64,000 nucleotides of DNA, taken from positions 113,923 to 177,922 of the forward strand of contig JASDRS010000015.1 in assembly GCA_041441915.1 (NCBI GenBank). Direction: 5' to 3'. Source of the DNA: UBA10365 sp041441915 (GTDB taxonomy: Bacteria; Pseudomonadota; Alphaproteobacteria; Rhodobacterales; Rhodobacteraceae). The translations under genes were made by a program, and so were the position numbers. Shown here one piece after another: positions 17,532 to 23,769 of this stretch. Every line of letters starts with the position of its first letter. Positions within the stretch are counted from its first letter, which is position 1. The notes below the pieces were generated by a model. It had not been told where the DNA came from. It saw only the letters and a program-made list of their open reading frames with translations, and did no database searches.

Positions 17532-19615
17532 GCCGCCCCGAAGCCCTGTTTCCGCTTTTTGCGGATTTAGAAACGCTGGACGGCGTGGGCCCAAAATCTG
17601 CGGCGCTATTTCATAGTTTGGGAGTGGCGCGGCCCAAGGATTTGTTGTTTTTATTGCCGCAAGCGGGGGTTGATCGCCAAAGGCGCAGTTCGATCCGCGA
17701 TGTGATCCCCCCTGCTGTCGTTACGGTTGAGGTTGAGGTGGGGATTCATATGCCACCCCGCACTAAAGGCAAGCCTTACCGTGTGTTTGTCAATGACGAG
17801 CTCACGGAATTTCAGTTAGTGTTTTTCCACGCCCGCGCGCCCTATTTGGAAACATTATTGCCGATAGGTTCTCGGCGACTTTTGTCCGGCCGGGTTGAGG
17901 TTTTTGATCACATTGCGCAAATGGTGCATCCTGATCATGTGCTTGATCTGGCCCAAGCAGGCAACCTGCCGCCTTATGAACCTGTGTATCCTTTGACGGC
18001 GGGGCTTAATCAAAAAACGCTGATCCGTGCGGTGGGGGCGGCGCTAAAACGCGCACCCCTATTGGAGGAATGGATTGATCCAGCGCTTAAGGCGCGTGAA
18101 AATTGGCCCAATTGGGCAGATGCTTTGGCCCATGCCCATGCTCCAAAACAAGATGCTGATTTGGGCTCTAGCGCTCCCGCTCGCCAGCGTTTGGCTTATG
18201 ATGAGTTTTTTGCTCATCAAGTTACTTTGGCTTTGGCGCGGGTCAATTTTCGTCGGGTTAAGGGCAGGGTCACTTTAGCCACAGGGGACCTGCAAGCGAG
18301 CGTTTTTAAAATTCTACCTTACCAGCCTACATCCGCACAAACACGCGCCATTGCTGATATAACCAAAGATCTGGCCGCGCCAGAGCGTATGAACCGCTTG
18401 TTGCAAGGCGACGTAGGGGCTGGCAAAACCTTGGTGGCTTTTATGGCGATGCTAGGCGCAATAGAAGGGGGTGGGCAGGCAGTTCTGATGGCTCCGACCG
18501 AAATTCTGGCCTGCCAACATTTTGAAAGTTTGCAGAGCATGGCTCAGGCCGCTGGGGTAGAGATAGCGCTTTTAACTGGTCGCGACAAAGGGGCTGAACG
18601 GGCCACTAAACTTTCGCGTTTGGTCTTGGGACATATTGGTTTGTTGATTGGCACCCATGCGGTGTTTCAAAAAGACGTGCATTTTGCTGATCTACGTTTG
18701 GCGGTGGTGGATGAACAGCATCGCTTTGGTGTAGCGCAGCGTATGGAGTTGGGTGCCAAAGGACGCGCTGTCGATGTTTTAGTGATGACGGCCACGCCGA
18801 TCCCGCGCTCGCTTGCCTTGGCCGGCTACGGCGATATGGATATTTCGGTGCTTGACGAAAAACCGGTGGGGCGTAAACCCGTCACCACTGTACTTGTAGC
18901 AGACAGTCGCATAGACGAGGTGGTAGCCCATTTGGCCCGCGCCGTGCGGGAAGGCAAACAGGCTTATTGGGTTTGCCCCTTAGTCGAAGACAGTGAAATT
19001 TTAGACTACATTTCCGCCGAGGCGCGCTTTGTGATGCTGCGTGCCTCCTTTGGAGAAGATGTGGTTGGTTTGGTTCATGGACAAATGCCGCCCGCAGATA
19101 AAGATGCTGCAATGGCGCGTTTTGTTGCTGGCAAAACATTGGTTTTAGTTGCGACAACGGTGATCGAAGTTGGGGTAAATGTGCCTAATGCCAGCATCAT
19201 AGTGGTGGAGCGGGCTGAAAAGTTTGGACTCGCGCAGTTGCACCAATTGCGCGGCAGGGTCGGGCGCGGTGATGCGCAGTCAACCTGTCTGCTGCTTTAC
19301 AAAGCACCTTTGACCACAACTGGCGAACGCCGTTTGGCAATTTTGCGCAAAACTGAAGACGGGTTTAGCATCGCTGAAGAGGATCTGAGCATGCGTGGTG
19401 CGGGTGATTTAATTGGTACGGCGCAATCTGGCCTGCCGCGGTTTCGTATCGCCAACGTCGAAGACCAAGCCAGTTTGATGCAAATAGCCCATCAAGATGC
19501 CCGCACCCTATTAACCAACGACCCAGATCTCAGCAGTCCACGGGGTCATGCTTTGCGTTATCTTTTATGGCTTTTAGACCATGATCGCGCAATTAGGTTG
19601 ATTGGCGTGGGCTAA
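17528..19615 (+). CDS. recG: ATP-dependent DNA helicase RecG
   Basis: RecG remodels stalled replication forks and Holliday junctions. The product is 695 residues. The N-terminal wedge (OB-fold) domain carries LDGVGPKSAALF. Superfamily 2 motifs follow: Walker A LLQGDVGAGKT, MAPTEILA (Ia), VVDEQHRFG (II, DEQH box), MTATPIPRS (III), ATTVIEVGVNVPNA (V) and QLHQLRGRVGRG (VI). The TRG-like C-terminal motif is represented by FRIANVEDQ. The start is ATG at 17528, overlapping the ligA stop (ATGA); the upstream GTG/TTG alternatives lie inside ligA. Co-transcription with ligA makes a repair operon. Confidence 0.97.
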   Translation: MSRPEALFPLFADLETLDGVGPKSAALFHSLGVARPKDLLFLLPQAGVDRQRRSSIRDVIPPAVVTVEVEVGIHMPPRTKGKPYRVFVNDELTEFQLVFFHARAPYLETLLPIGSRRLLSGRVEVFDHIAQMVHPDHVLDLAQAGNLPPYEPVYPLTAGLNQKTLIRAVGAALKRAPLLEEWIDPALKARENWPNWADALAHAHAPKQDADLGSSAPARQRLAYDEFFAHQVTLALARVNFRRVKGRVTLATGDLQASVFKILPYQPTSAQTRAIADITKDLAAPERMNRLLQGDVGAGKTLVAFMAMLGAIEGGGQAVLMAPTEILACQHFESLQSMAQAAGVEIALLTGRDKGAERATKLSRLVLGHIGLLIGTHAVFQKDVHFADLRLAVVDEQHRFGVAQRMELGAKGRAVDVLVMTATPIPRSLALAGYGDMDISVLDEKPVGRKPVTTVLVADSRIDEVVAHLARAVREGKQAYWVCPLVEDSEILDYISAEARFVMLRASFGEDVVGLVHGQMPPADKDAAMARFVAGKTLVLVATTVIEVGVNVPNASIIVVERAEKFGLAQLHQLRGRVGRGDAQSTCLLLYKAPLTTTGERRLAILRKTEDGFSIAEEDLSMRGAGDLIGTAQSGLPRFRIANVEDQASLMQIAHQDARTLLTNDPDLSSPRGHALRYLLWLLDHDRAIRLIGVG

Positions 19616-19626
19616 TGTTCCAAAAT

Positions 19627-19641
19627 GTTCTTAAAAAGTTC
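19627..19641 (+). promoter_or_regulatory. LexA box 1 (GTTC-N7-GTTC)
   Basis: GTTC at 19627-19630 and GTTC at 19638-19641 are separated by seven bases, an exact match to the direct-repeat LexA site established for Rhodobacter and rhizobia. A further GTTC lies at 19617. The box ends one base before a consensus TTGACA -35 element. Confidence 0.85.
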
Positions 19642-19671
19642 TTGACATGACGCTTAAAATTTGAGAACAAT
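19642..19671 (+). promoter_or_regulatory. Promoter of the SOS micro-ORF
   Basis: A perfect -35 hexamer TTGACA at 19642-19647 is followed, 18 bp on, by a weak -10 candidate AACAAT at 19666-19671. The -35 abuts LexA box 1 and the -10 overlaps LexA box 2, so LexA bound at either site would block polymerase. Confidence 0.65.
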
Positions 19672-19679
19672 ATAAGAAC
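19665..19679 (-). promoter_or_regulatory. LexA box 2 (inverted orientation)
   Basis: GAAC at 19665-19668 and GAAC at 19676-19679 with seven bases between form a perfect GTTC-N7-GTTC site on the minus strand. More GAAC words occur at 19686 and 19699. Together with box 1 this makes a dual-operator SOS promoter. Confidence 0.85.
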
Positions 19680-19705
19680 ATATAGGAACATAAATGGAGA
19701 ACATT

Positions 19706-19828
19706 ATGCTCGCAGATCTGAAATCAGCACTTTCTCAATCGACCACTGCGGTTTTTGAAGATTTTTTGGGAGTTGTAGCGTTGTTTTCCATGCTTGTTGC
19801 GTTGCTTTGTCTGCCCGGCAGCTTTTGA
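19706..19828 (+). CDS. SOS-controlled 40-residue hydrophobic protein, unknown
   Basis: No named family is recognised. The frame encodes 40 residues: a short polar N-terminus (MLADLKSALSQSTT) and one hydrophobic segment (about FLGVVALFSMLVALLCL) ending in PGSF, so probably a single-pass inner-membrane peptide. An upstream in-frame ATG at 19694 (44 residues) is possible, but the GGAG ribosome site six bases before 19706 and its distance from the inferred transcription start favour the shorter form. Its promoter carries two LexA boxes, and a strong intrinsic terminator follows. Size, topology and regulation resemble SidA, the SOS-induced division inhibitor of Caulobacter; that role is inference, and no sequence homology is claimed. 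Confidence 0.72.
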   Translation: MLADLKSALSQSTTAVFEDFLGVVALFSMLVALLCLPGSF

Positions 19829-19834
19829 TCGTCA

Positions 19835-20365
19835 TTACTTTGAAAATCTGACTTGAGCTGCTTTGAAAGAGACGCCTGCTCTTTCATACTTCACCACCGC
19901 TTTTGCGGTGGTTTTTTTATGAGTAGGTTTTTCTGTGGCGTCATCAATCGCGGCCAAAGTAGCATCTAGGGCTAAAAGAACCGAGGCGTGGCGGTTTGCA
20001 AAATCTTTGACTGGAAGTAGGGCTTCAAAGCCAGAAAAAGGCGCGCTTGGAACAGGGCCGTTTTGGGTCAGCATGGCGTGCAGTTCGCTACGGGCTTTGG
20101 TGATATCGGCCTTAGTGGATCCGAGCACTACTTCGCCGAGCACACCCGCGCCGGCTTGGCCAAGGGCGCAGGCTTGAACCTCTTGTGCGAAGCAGCTAAT
20201 TTTGCCTGCATCTAACTCCAACTCGACTGAAATCTGCGATCCACAGGTCATCGAGCGCGCCTTGCCAACGCCATCAGGCGTAATTAATCGGCCTTGATGC
20301 CCAATATTTGAGGCAAGGCTCAGGATTTGGGTGGAATAAAGACTGAGCAAATCGGCATCAGACAT
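19835..20365 (-). CDS. NifU/IscU-like iron-sulfur scaffold protein with extended tail
   Basis: The product is 176 residues, resembling the SufU/IscU-type scaffold proteins found beside hisI in Rhodobacterales, usually about 145-150 residues. Conserved pieces are LYSTQILSLASNIGHQGRL, RSMTCGSQISVELELD, VQACALGQAGAGVLGE and VKDFANRHASVLLALDA; two cysteines (in MTCGS and QACALG) are candidate cluster ligands. The last ~30 residues after AIDDATEK are Lys/Ala-rich and unlike the family. They are encoded across the antisense strand of the SOS gene's terminator, which suggests a frameshift or lost stop. The protein probably helps assemble Fe-S clusters, but activity is unproven. Confidence 0.82.
   Translation of the reverse strand: MSDADLLSLYSTQILSLASNIGHQGRLITPDGVGKARSMTCGSQISVELELDAGKISCFAQEVQACALGQAGAGVLGEVVLGSTKADITKARSELHAMLTQNGPVPSAPFSGFEALLPVKDFANRHASVLLALDATLAAIDDATEKPTHKKTTAKAVVKYERAGVSFKAAQVRFSK
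19893..19918 (+). terminator. Intrinsic terminator of the SOS micro-ORF
   Basis: Stem ACCACCGC/GCGGTGGT (8 bp, perfect) with a TTTT loop and a run of seven T residues ending at 19918. It follows the micro-ORF stop by 64 bp and lies inside the convergent Fe-S scaffold CDS. On the minus strand no T-run follows the hairpin, so it acts on rightward transcription only. Confidence 0.85.
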
Positions 20366-20437
20366 GGGATTTTCAGCTTTCCATAGGATCTCTTAGGTCC
20401 TAAATAGGGGTTCTTGCTCGTAATGCAAAGGATCAAA

Positions 20438-20797
20438 ATGACCTTCGACCCCAGCTCGCTAAAGTATAACACGCAGGGGCTGATCCCTGCGATCGTGCAG
20501 GACCATGTTTCGGGGCAGGTATTGATGCTGGCCTATATGAATGCGCAATCGGTTGAACGCACATTGACAACAGGGCAGGTGACTTATTGGTCGCGGTCGC
20601 GTCAGGCCTTTTGGATCAAAGGTGAGACTTCAGGCCATGTACAAAAACTAATGGAAATGCGGCTAGATTGCGACCGTGATACACTGTTATTGAAGGTTGA
20701 TCAAAACGGCCCAGCTTGCCATACCAACCGGAAATCCTGTTTTTATACTGTGGTTGAAAATGGAGTTGAACGCATGATGTCAGAGCGGTTTCTCTAA
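20438..20797 (+). CDS. hisI: Phosphoribosyl-AMP cyclohydrolase
   Basis: HisI opens the adenine ring of phosphoribosyl-AMP in histidine synthesis. The product is 119 residues, the usual single-domain form without the HisE part. Motifs are GLIPAIVQD, VLMLAYMNAQS, TYWSRSRQ.FW.KGETSGH and the metal-binding DCDRDTLLLKVDQNGPACHT. The ATG at 20438 has AAAGGA six bases upstream; two upstream in-frame starts are less well placed. The 3' end overlaps the convergent gluQ gene by 18 bp, an unusually deep overlap. Confidence 0.95.
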   Translation: MTFDPSSLKYNTQGLIPAIVQDHVSGQVLMLAYMNAQSVERTLTTGQVTYWSRSRQAFWIKGETSGHVQKLMEMRLDCDRDTLLLKVDQNGPACHTNRKSCFYTVVENGVERMMSERFL

Positions 20798-21649
20798 ACC
20801 TAAGGCGGATAAAACATCATCGCACGCCATTCCTTGGGCACGAAAACTGGCCAATGAGCGCGCATCGTCGCGTTTGGCCAAGCGTTTTCCTGCCGTATCG
20901 CGGATTAGGTGGTGATGGTGATAACGCGGCCTGGGTAAGCCTAAATGATGCTGTAAAAGCTGATGAATGGCGGTGGCGGGTTGCAAATCCAAACCGCGGA
21001 CCACTTCGGTGATGTTTTGCGCGCCGTCATCGACCACTACCGCCAAATGGTAAGAAACTCCAATATCTTTGCGTGCCAAAACCACATCACCAAGCGTGGC
21101 GATCATGTCTTTGGCCGTGCAAAAGCGCACCCCACTTTGATAACCTGTTTCTGTGAAAGACACGCTGCTTAGTCCCTCGAGGGCCCGCGCAATGTTCAAG
21201 CGGAGTGCGGGGGCCTGGTCGGGGCGGAGGTTTGAATTGCGGCAGGTGCCCGGATAAACCGGCCCATCTGGCCCGAACAGGGCCTGCGCACTTTCTTGCG
21301 GTGCGGCAAGCGCCGCGCGAATGTCGCCCCTTGTGCAACTACAATGATAGGTCAGTCCTAGATCAAAAAGTCGCGCCATCGCCGTTTGATAGGCCAAGCT
21401 TTGGGATGATTGACGCAAAACGGGTTTGGGCCAATTCAGCCCAAGCCAGTGTAAATCTCGATAAATAGCCGCTTCCCACTCTGGTCGACACCGCTGGGTG
21501 TCAATATCTTCAATCCGGAGCAAAAACTGGCCACCATGTTCGTGTGCACGGTTGTTCCCGATCAGCGCACTATAGGCATGACCCAAATGCAGCGCCCCCG
21601 TGGGCGAGGGCGCAAAACGTGTGATATAGGGAGTTAAAGTGTCAGCCAT
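20780..21649 (-). CDS. gluQ: Glutamyl-Q tRNA(Asp) synthetase
   Basis: This paralogue of glutamyl-tRNA synthetase lacks the anticodon-binding domain and attaches glutamate to queuosine in tRNA-Asp. The product is 289 residues, against about 470 for GltX. The class I motifs are PSPTGALHLGH (HIGH) and KRLAKRD (KMSKS equivalent), with LRIEDID between. A putative zinc site is represented by the CSCTRGDIRAAL segment. It overlaps the start of trmFO by 16 bp in the same direction. Its substrate is completed here: tgt (queuine/preQ1 insertion) and tRNA-Asp both lie at the other end of the window. Confidence 0.93.
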   Translation of the reverse strand: MADTLTPYITRFAPSPTGALHLGHAYSALIGNNRAHEHGGQFLLRIEDIDTQRCRPEWEAAIYRDLHWLGLNWPKPVLRQSSQSLAYQTAMARLFDLGLTYHCSCTRGDIRAALAAPQESAQALFGPDGPVYPGTCRNSNLRPDQAPALRLNIARALEGLSSVSFTETGYQSGVRFCTAKDMIATLGDVVLARKDIGVSYHLAVVVDDGAQNITEVVRGLDLQPATAIHQLLQHHLGLPRPRYHHHHLIRDTAGKRLAKRDDARSLASFRAQGMACDDVLSALGLEKPL

Positions 21650-22965
21650 TGAGATAATGAGACTTTCGCGCGCTCGGTATACGCGAAGTAGCGGTCTTTG
21701 CGCCCTTTGCGCCCCCCCCGCGCGTCAATCGGGGGGAAGAGCCCAAAATTCACATTCATCGGTTGAAAGCTTTTGGCGACGGCACCGCCGGTGACATGGG
21801 TGATCAAAGCGCCCATCGCCGTGTCGGGTGGTGGGGGGGGTAGGTTGCGGCCTTGTATTTCAGCCGCCGCCATGCGCCCCGCCAAAAGCCCCATCGCCGC
21901 GGATTCGACATACCCTTCGACCCCGATGACTTGGCCTGCAAAGCGCAAATGCGGTTTTGACTTAAGCCGCAGCTGTTCATCAAGCAAAGTCGGAGAGTTC
22001 AAAAACGTATTGCGATGAATACCACCAAAACGCGCGAATTCAGCATTTATCAGACCTGGAATGGATCTAAAAACAATGGCTTGCGCTCCATATTTCATCT
22101 TGGTTTGAAAGCCTACAATATTGTAAAGTGTCCCAAGTGCATTATCACGGCGCAGTTGCACCACTGCATAGGCGCGCTCATTCGTGTGGGGGTTCGTAAG
22201 ACCTACGGGTTTCATTGGGCCAAAGCGCAGGGTTTCGCGGCCGCGTTCGGCCATCACTTCAATGGGCAGGCAACCATCAAAATAGCCCACTGTTTCGCCT
22301 TCGTGGAATTCGGTTTTATCGGCCGAAATCAGCGCATCAATAAAGACTTCATATTGATCGCGGTTCATCGGGCAGTTCATATAGGCGGTCTGCTCTGCCT
22401 CAGTTTCGCCCTTGTCATAGCGCGACTGCATCCAGGCCACTGACATATCGACTGAATCGGCATGAACAATCGGCGCGATGGCATCAAAAAAGGCCAAAGC
22501 CTCAGCGCCGGTATGGCTGCGGATGCTTTCGGCTAGCGCTGTGGAGGTTAGTGGGCCCGTCGCTATGATCCAATTGCCCTGATCGGGCAATTCTGTTACT
22601 TCACCAAATTTAATGGAAATCAGTGGGTGTGCCAAAAGCCGTGCGGTCACGGTTTGTGCAAAAGGGTCGCGGTCAACCGCCAAGGCGCCACCTGCGGGTA
22701 GGCGGTGCTGGTGCGCCACCTCCATGATCAAACCATTAGCCGCGCGCATTTCCCAATGTAACAGACCTACAGCGTTTTGCGTATCATCGTTTGAGCGAAA
22801 TGAGTTTGAACAGACCATTTCTGCAAAATCGCCGGTGCGATGTGCGAAAGTGCCCTTTTGGGGTCGCATCTCATGCAATACTACTCTGACGCCCAATTTG
22901 GCCGCTTGCCACGCCGCTTCTGACCCAGCCATACCTCCGCCAAGTATATGTAACGTTTGATCCAT
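21634..22965 (-). CDS. trmFO: Methylenetetrahydrofolate-tRNA uracil-54 methyltransferase TrmFO
   Basis: TrmFO makes 5-methyluridine at position 54 of tRNA using methylene-THF and FAD. The product is 443 residues. The FAD-binding ILGGGMAGSEAAWQAA is at residues 7-22; VVLHEMRP follows; the middle has EMVCSNSFRSNDDTQNAVGLLHWEMR with a conserved cysteine. Later motifs include YMNCPMNRDQYE, GPMKPVGL and GYVESAAMGLLAGRMAA. It is confined to bacteria without the SAM-dependent TrmA. It is transcribed leftward with gluQ. Confidence 0.97.
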   Translation of the reverse strand: MDQTLHILGGGMAGSEAAWQAAKLGVRVVLHEMRPQKGTFAHRTGDFAEMVCSNSFRSNDDTQNAVGLLHWEMRAANGLIMEVAHQHRLPAGGALAVDRDPFAQTVTARLLAHPLISIKFGEVTELPDQGNWIIATGPLTSTALAESIRSHTGAEALAFFDAIAPIVHADSVDMSVAWMQSRYDKGETEAEQTAYMNCPMNRDQYEVFIDALISADKTEFHEGETVGYFDGCLPIEVMAERGRETLRFGPMKPVGLTNPHTNERAYAVVQLRRDNALGTLYNIVGFQTKMKYGAQAIVFRSIPGLINAEFARFGGIHRNTFLNSPTLLDEQLRLKSKPHLRFAGQVIGVEGYVESAAMGLLAGRMAAAEIQGRNLPPPPPDTAMGALITHVTGGAVAKSFQPMNVNFGLFPPIDARGGRKGRKDRYFAYTERAKVSLSQWLTL

Positions 22966-23448
22966 AGGGCCGATTTAGGGCCAAGCGAGGCAAAAGAAAA
23001 GGGGTTTTACTAAATTCACTTTTTAGCGTGGAAACTGCTTTGGCAACAAAGCGCGCATCGGCGGCTAAACGCCCACCACCAAAGTGAACGAAGGCCAACA
23101 GCGTAGGACTTAAGACTTGATGCAGCGCAAACAACTGTATTTGCTTAGGATGGTTGGTCGCAAAACAAAAATTTCTTTGAAATATTTCTGACAATAGGGT
23201 TAAAATCATCTCTAAAAACTGAGCTTGATAGAAAAACATCGACATAATATCTCTAAAAAGCTCTAAAAAATACTAGCATCATTTATAAACTTAGAGACAT
23301 ACCGCGTCTACCATAAAGGCGACCCTTAGAGCTGGACTGTGCTTTTGTGAAAGCCCGACAGAAAAAAGGTCAATCAAATCAATAAGTGTAAGGTCAATAA
23401 AAGTGAAGAGAAGTACATGCCGATAAAATTCAATTGTGTAACATAACT
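22966..23448. other. Intergenic region upstream of trmFO with short CTCTAAAA repeats
   Basis: 483 bp without a supported gene. A long minus-strand frame crosses it but its codons are AT-driven and it runs into trmFO, so it is not called. CTCTAAAA occurs at 23210, 23251 and 23261 (the last two exactly 10 bp apart), and TTAGAG words in the opposite sense at 23291 and 23326. These may be a regulatory repeat or chance in AT-rich DNA. Confidence 0.45.
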
Positions 23449-23769
23449 TTAAATTCGAATTATTTCTAATGCTTTTAACTGAGATTGATGAAATGCGCTT
23501 TTGTTAGTTACATCAAATCCTAAGTCATGGGCTAGGTCAAAGAAGCCTTGGGCAGGAATGTTTTGTTGTTTTGCAGTGACCATTGCAGAAATCAGGGGGC
23601 GCTGTTTCGCACAATCCTCGTGCATCAAACGTTCCAGAGCTTGAGTTAAATGTCGCATGGGGCGCACGTCTAGAGCTGCCATGACCTGAACATAGGATTT
23701 AGGGTGGACTAACTGCTCAAGATAATTGCGCAGCTGTTCATCCAAATCATAATTGCTATTCTTCTTCAT
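23449..23769 (-). CDS. Conserved hypothetical protein overlapping gyrA 3' end
   Basis: The product is 106 residues. It resembles small uncharacterised Rhodobacterales proteins with the pattern MRHLTQALERLMHEDCAKQRPLISAMV ... FFDLAHDLG (seen here in shorter pieces around residues 38-85). No catalytic motif, signal peptide or membrane segment is seen; it is probably soluble and helical. The start ATG lies inside the last codons of gyrA (overlap 14 bp), so it is translated from the gyrA message by coupling. The longer frame upstream is antisense-free gyrA sequence in another frame and is rejected. Confidence 0.75.
   Translation of the reverse strand: MKKNSNYDLDEQLRNYLEQLVHPKSYVQVMAALDVRPMRHLTQALERLMHEDCAKQRPLISAMVTAKQQNIPAQGFFDLAHDLGFDVTNKSAFHQSQLKALEIIRI

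Noticed and set aside
22871..23245. A 124-codon minus-strand frame upstream of trmFO
   Set aside because: Half of it lies over the trmFO 5' end in another frame, the rest is AT-driven, no ribosome site or family similarity was seen.
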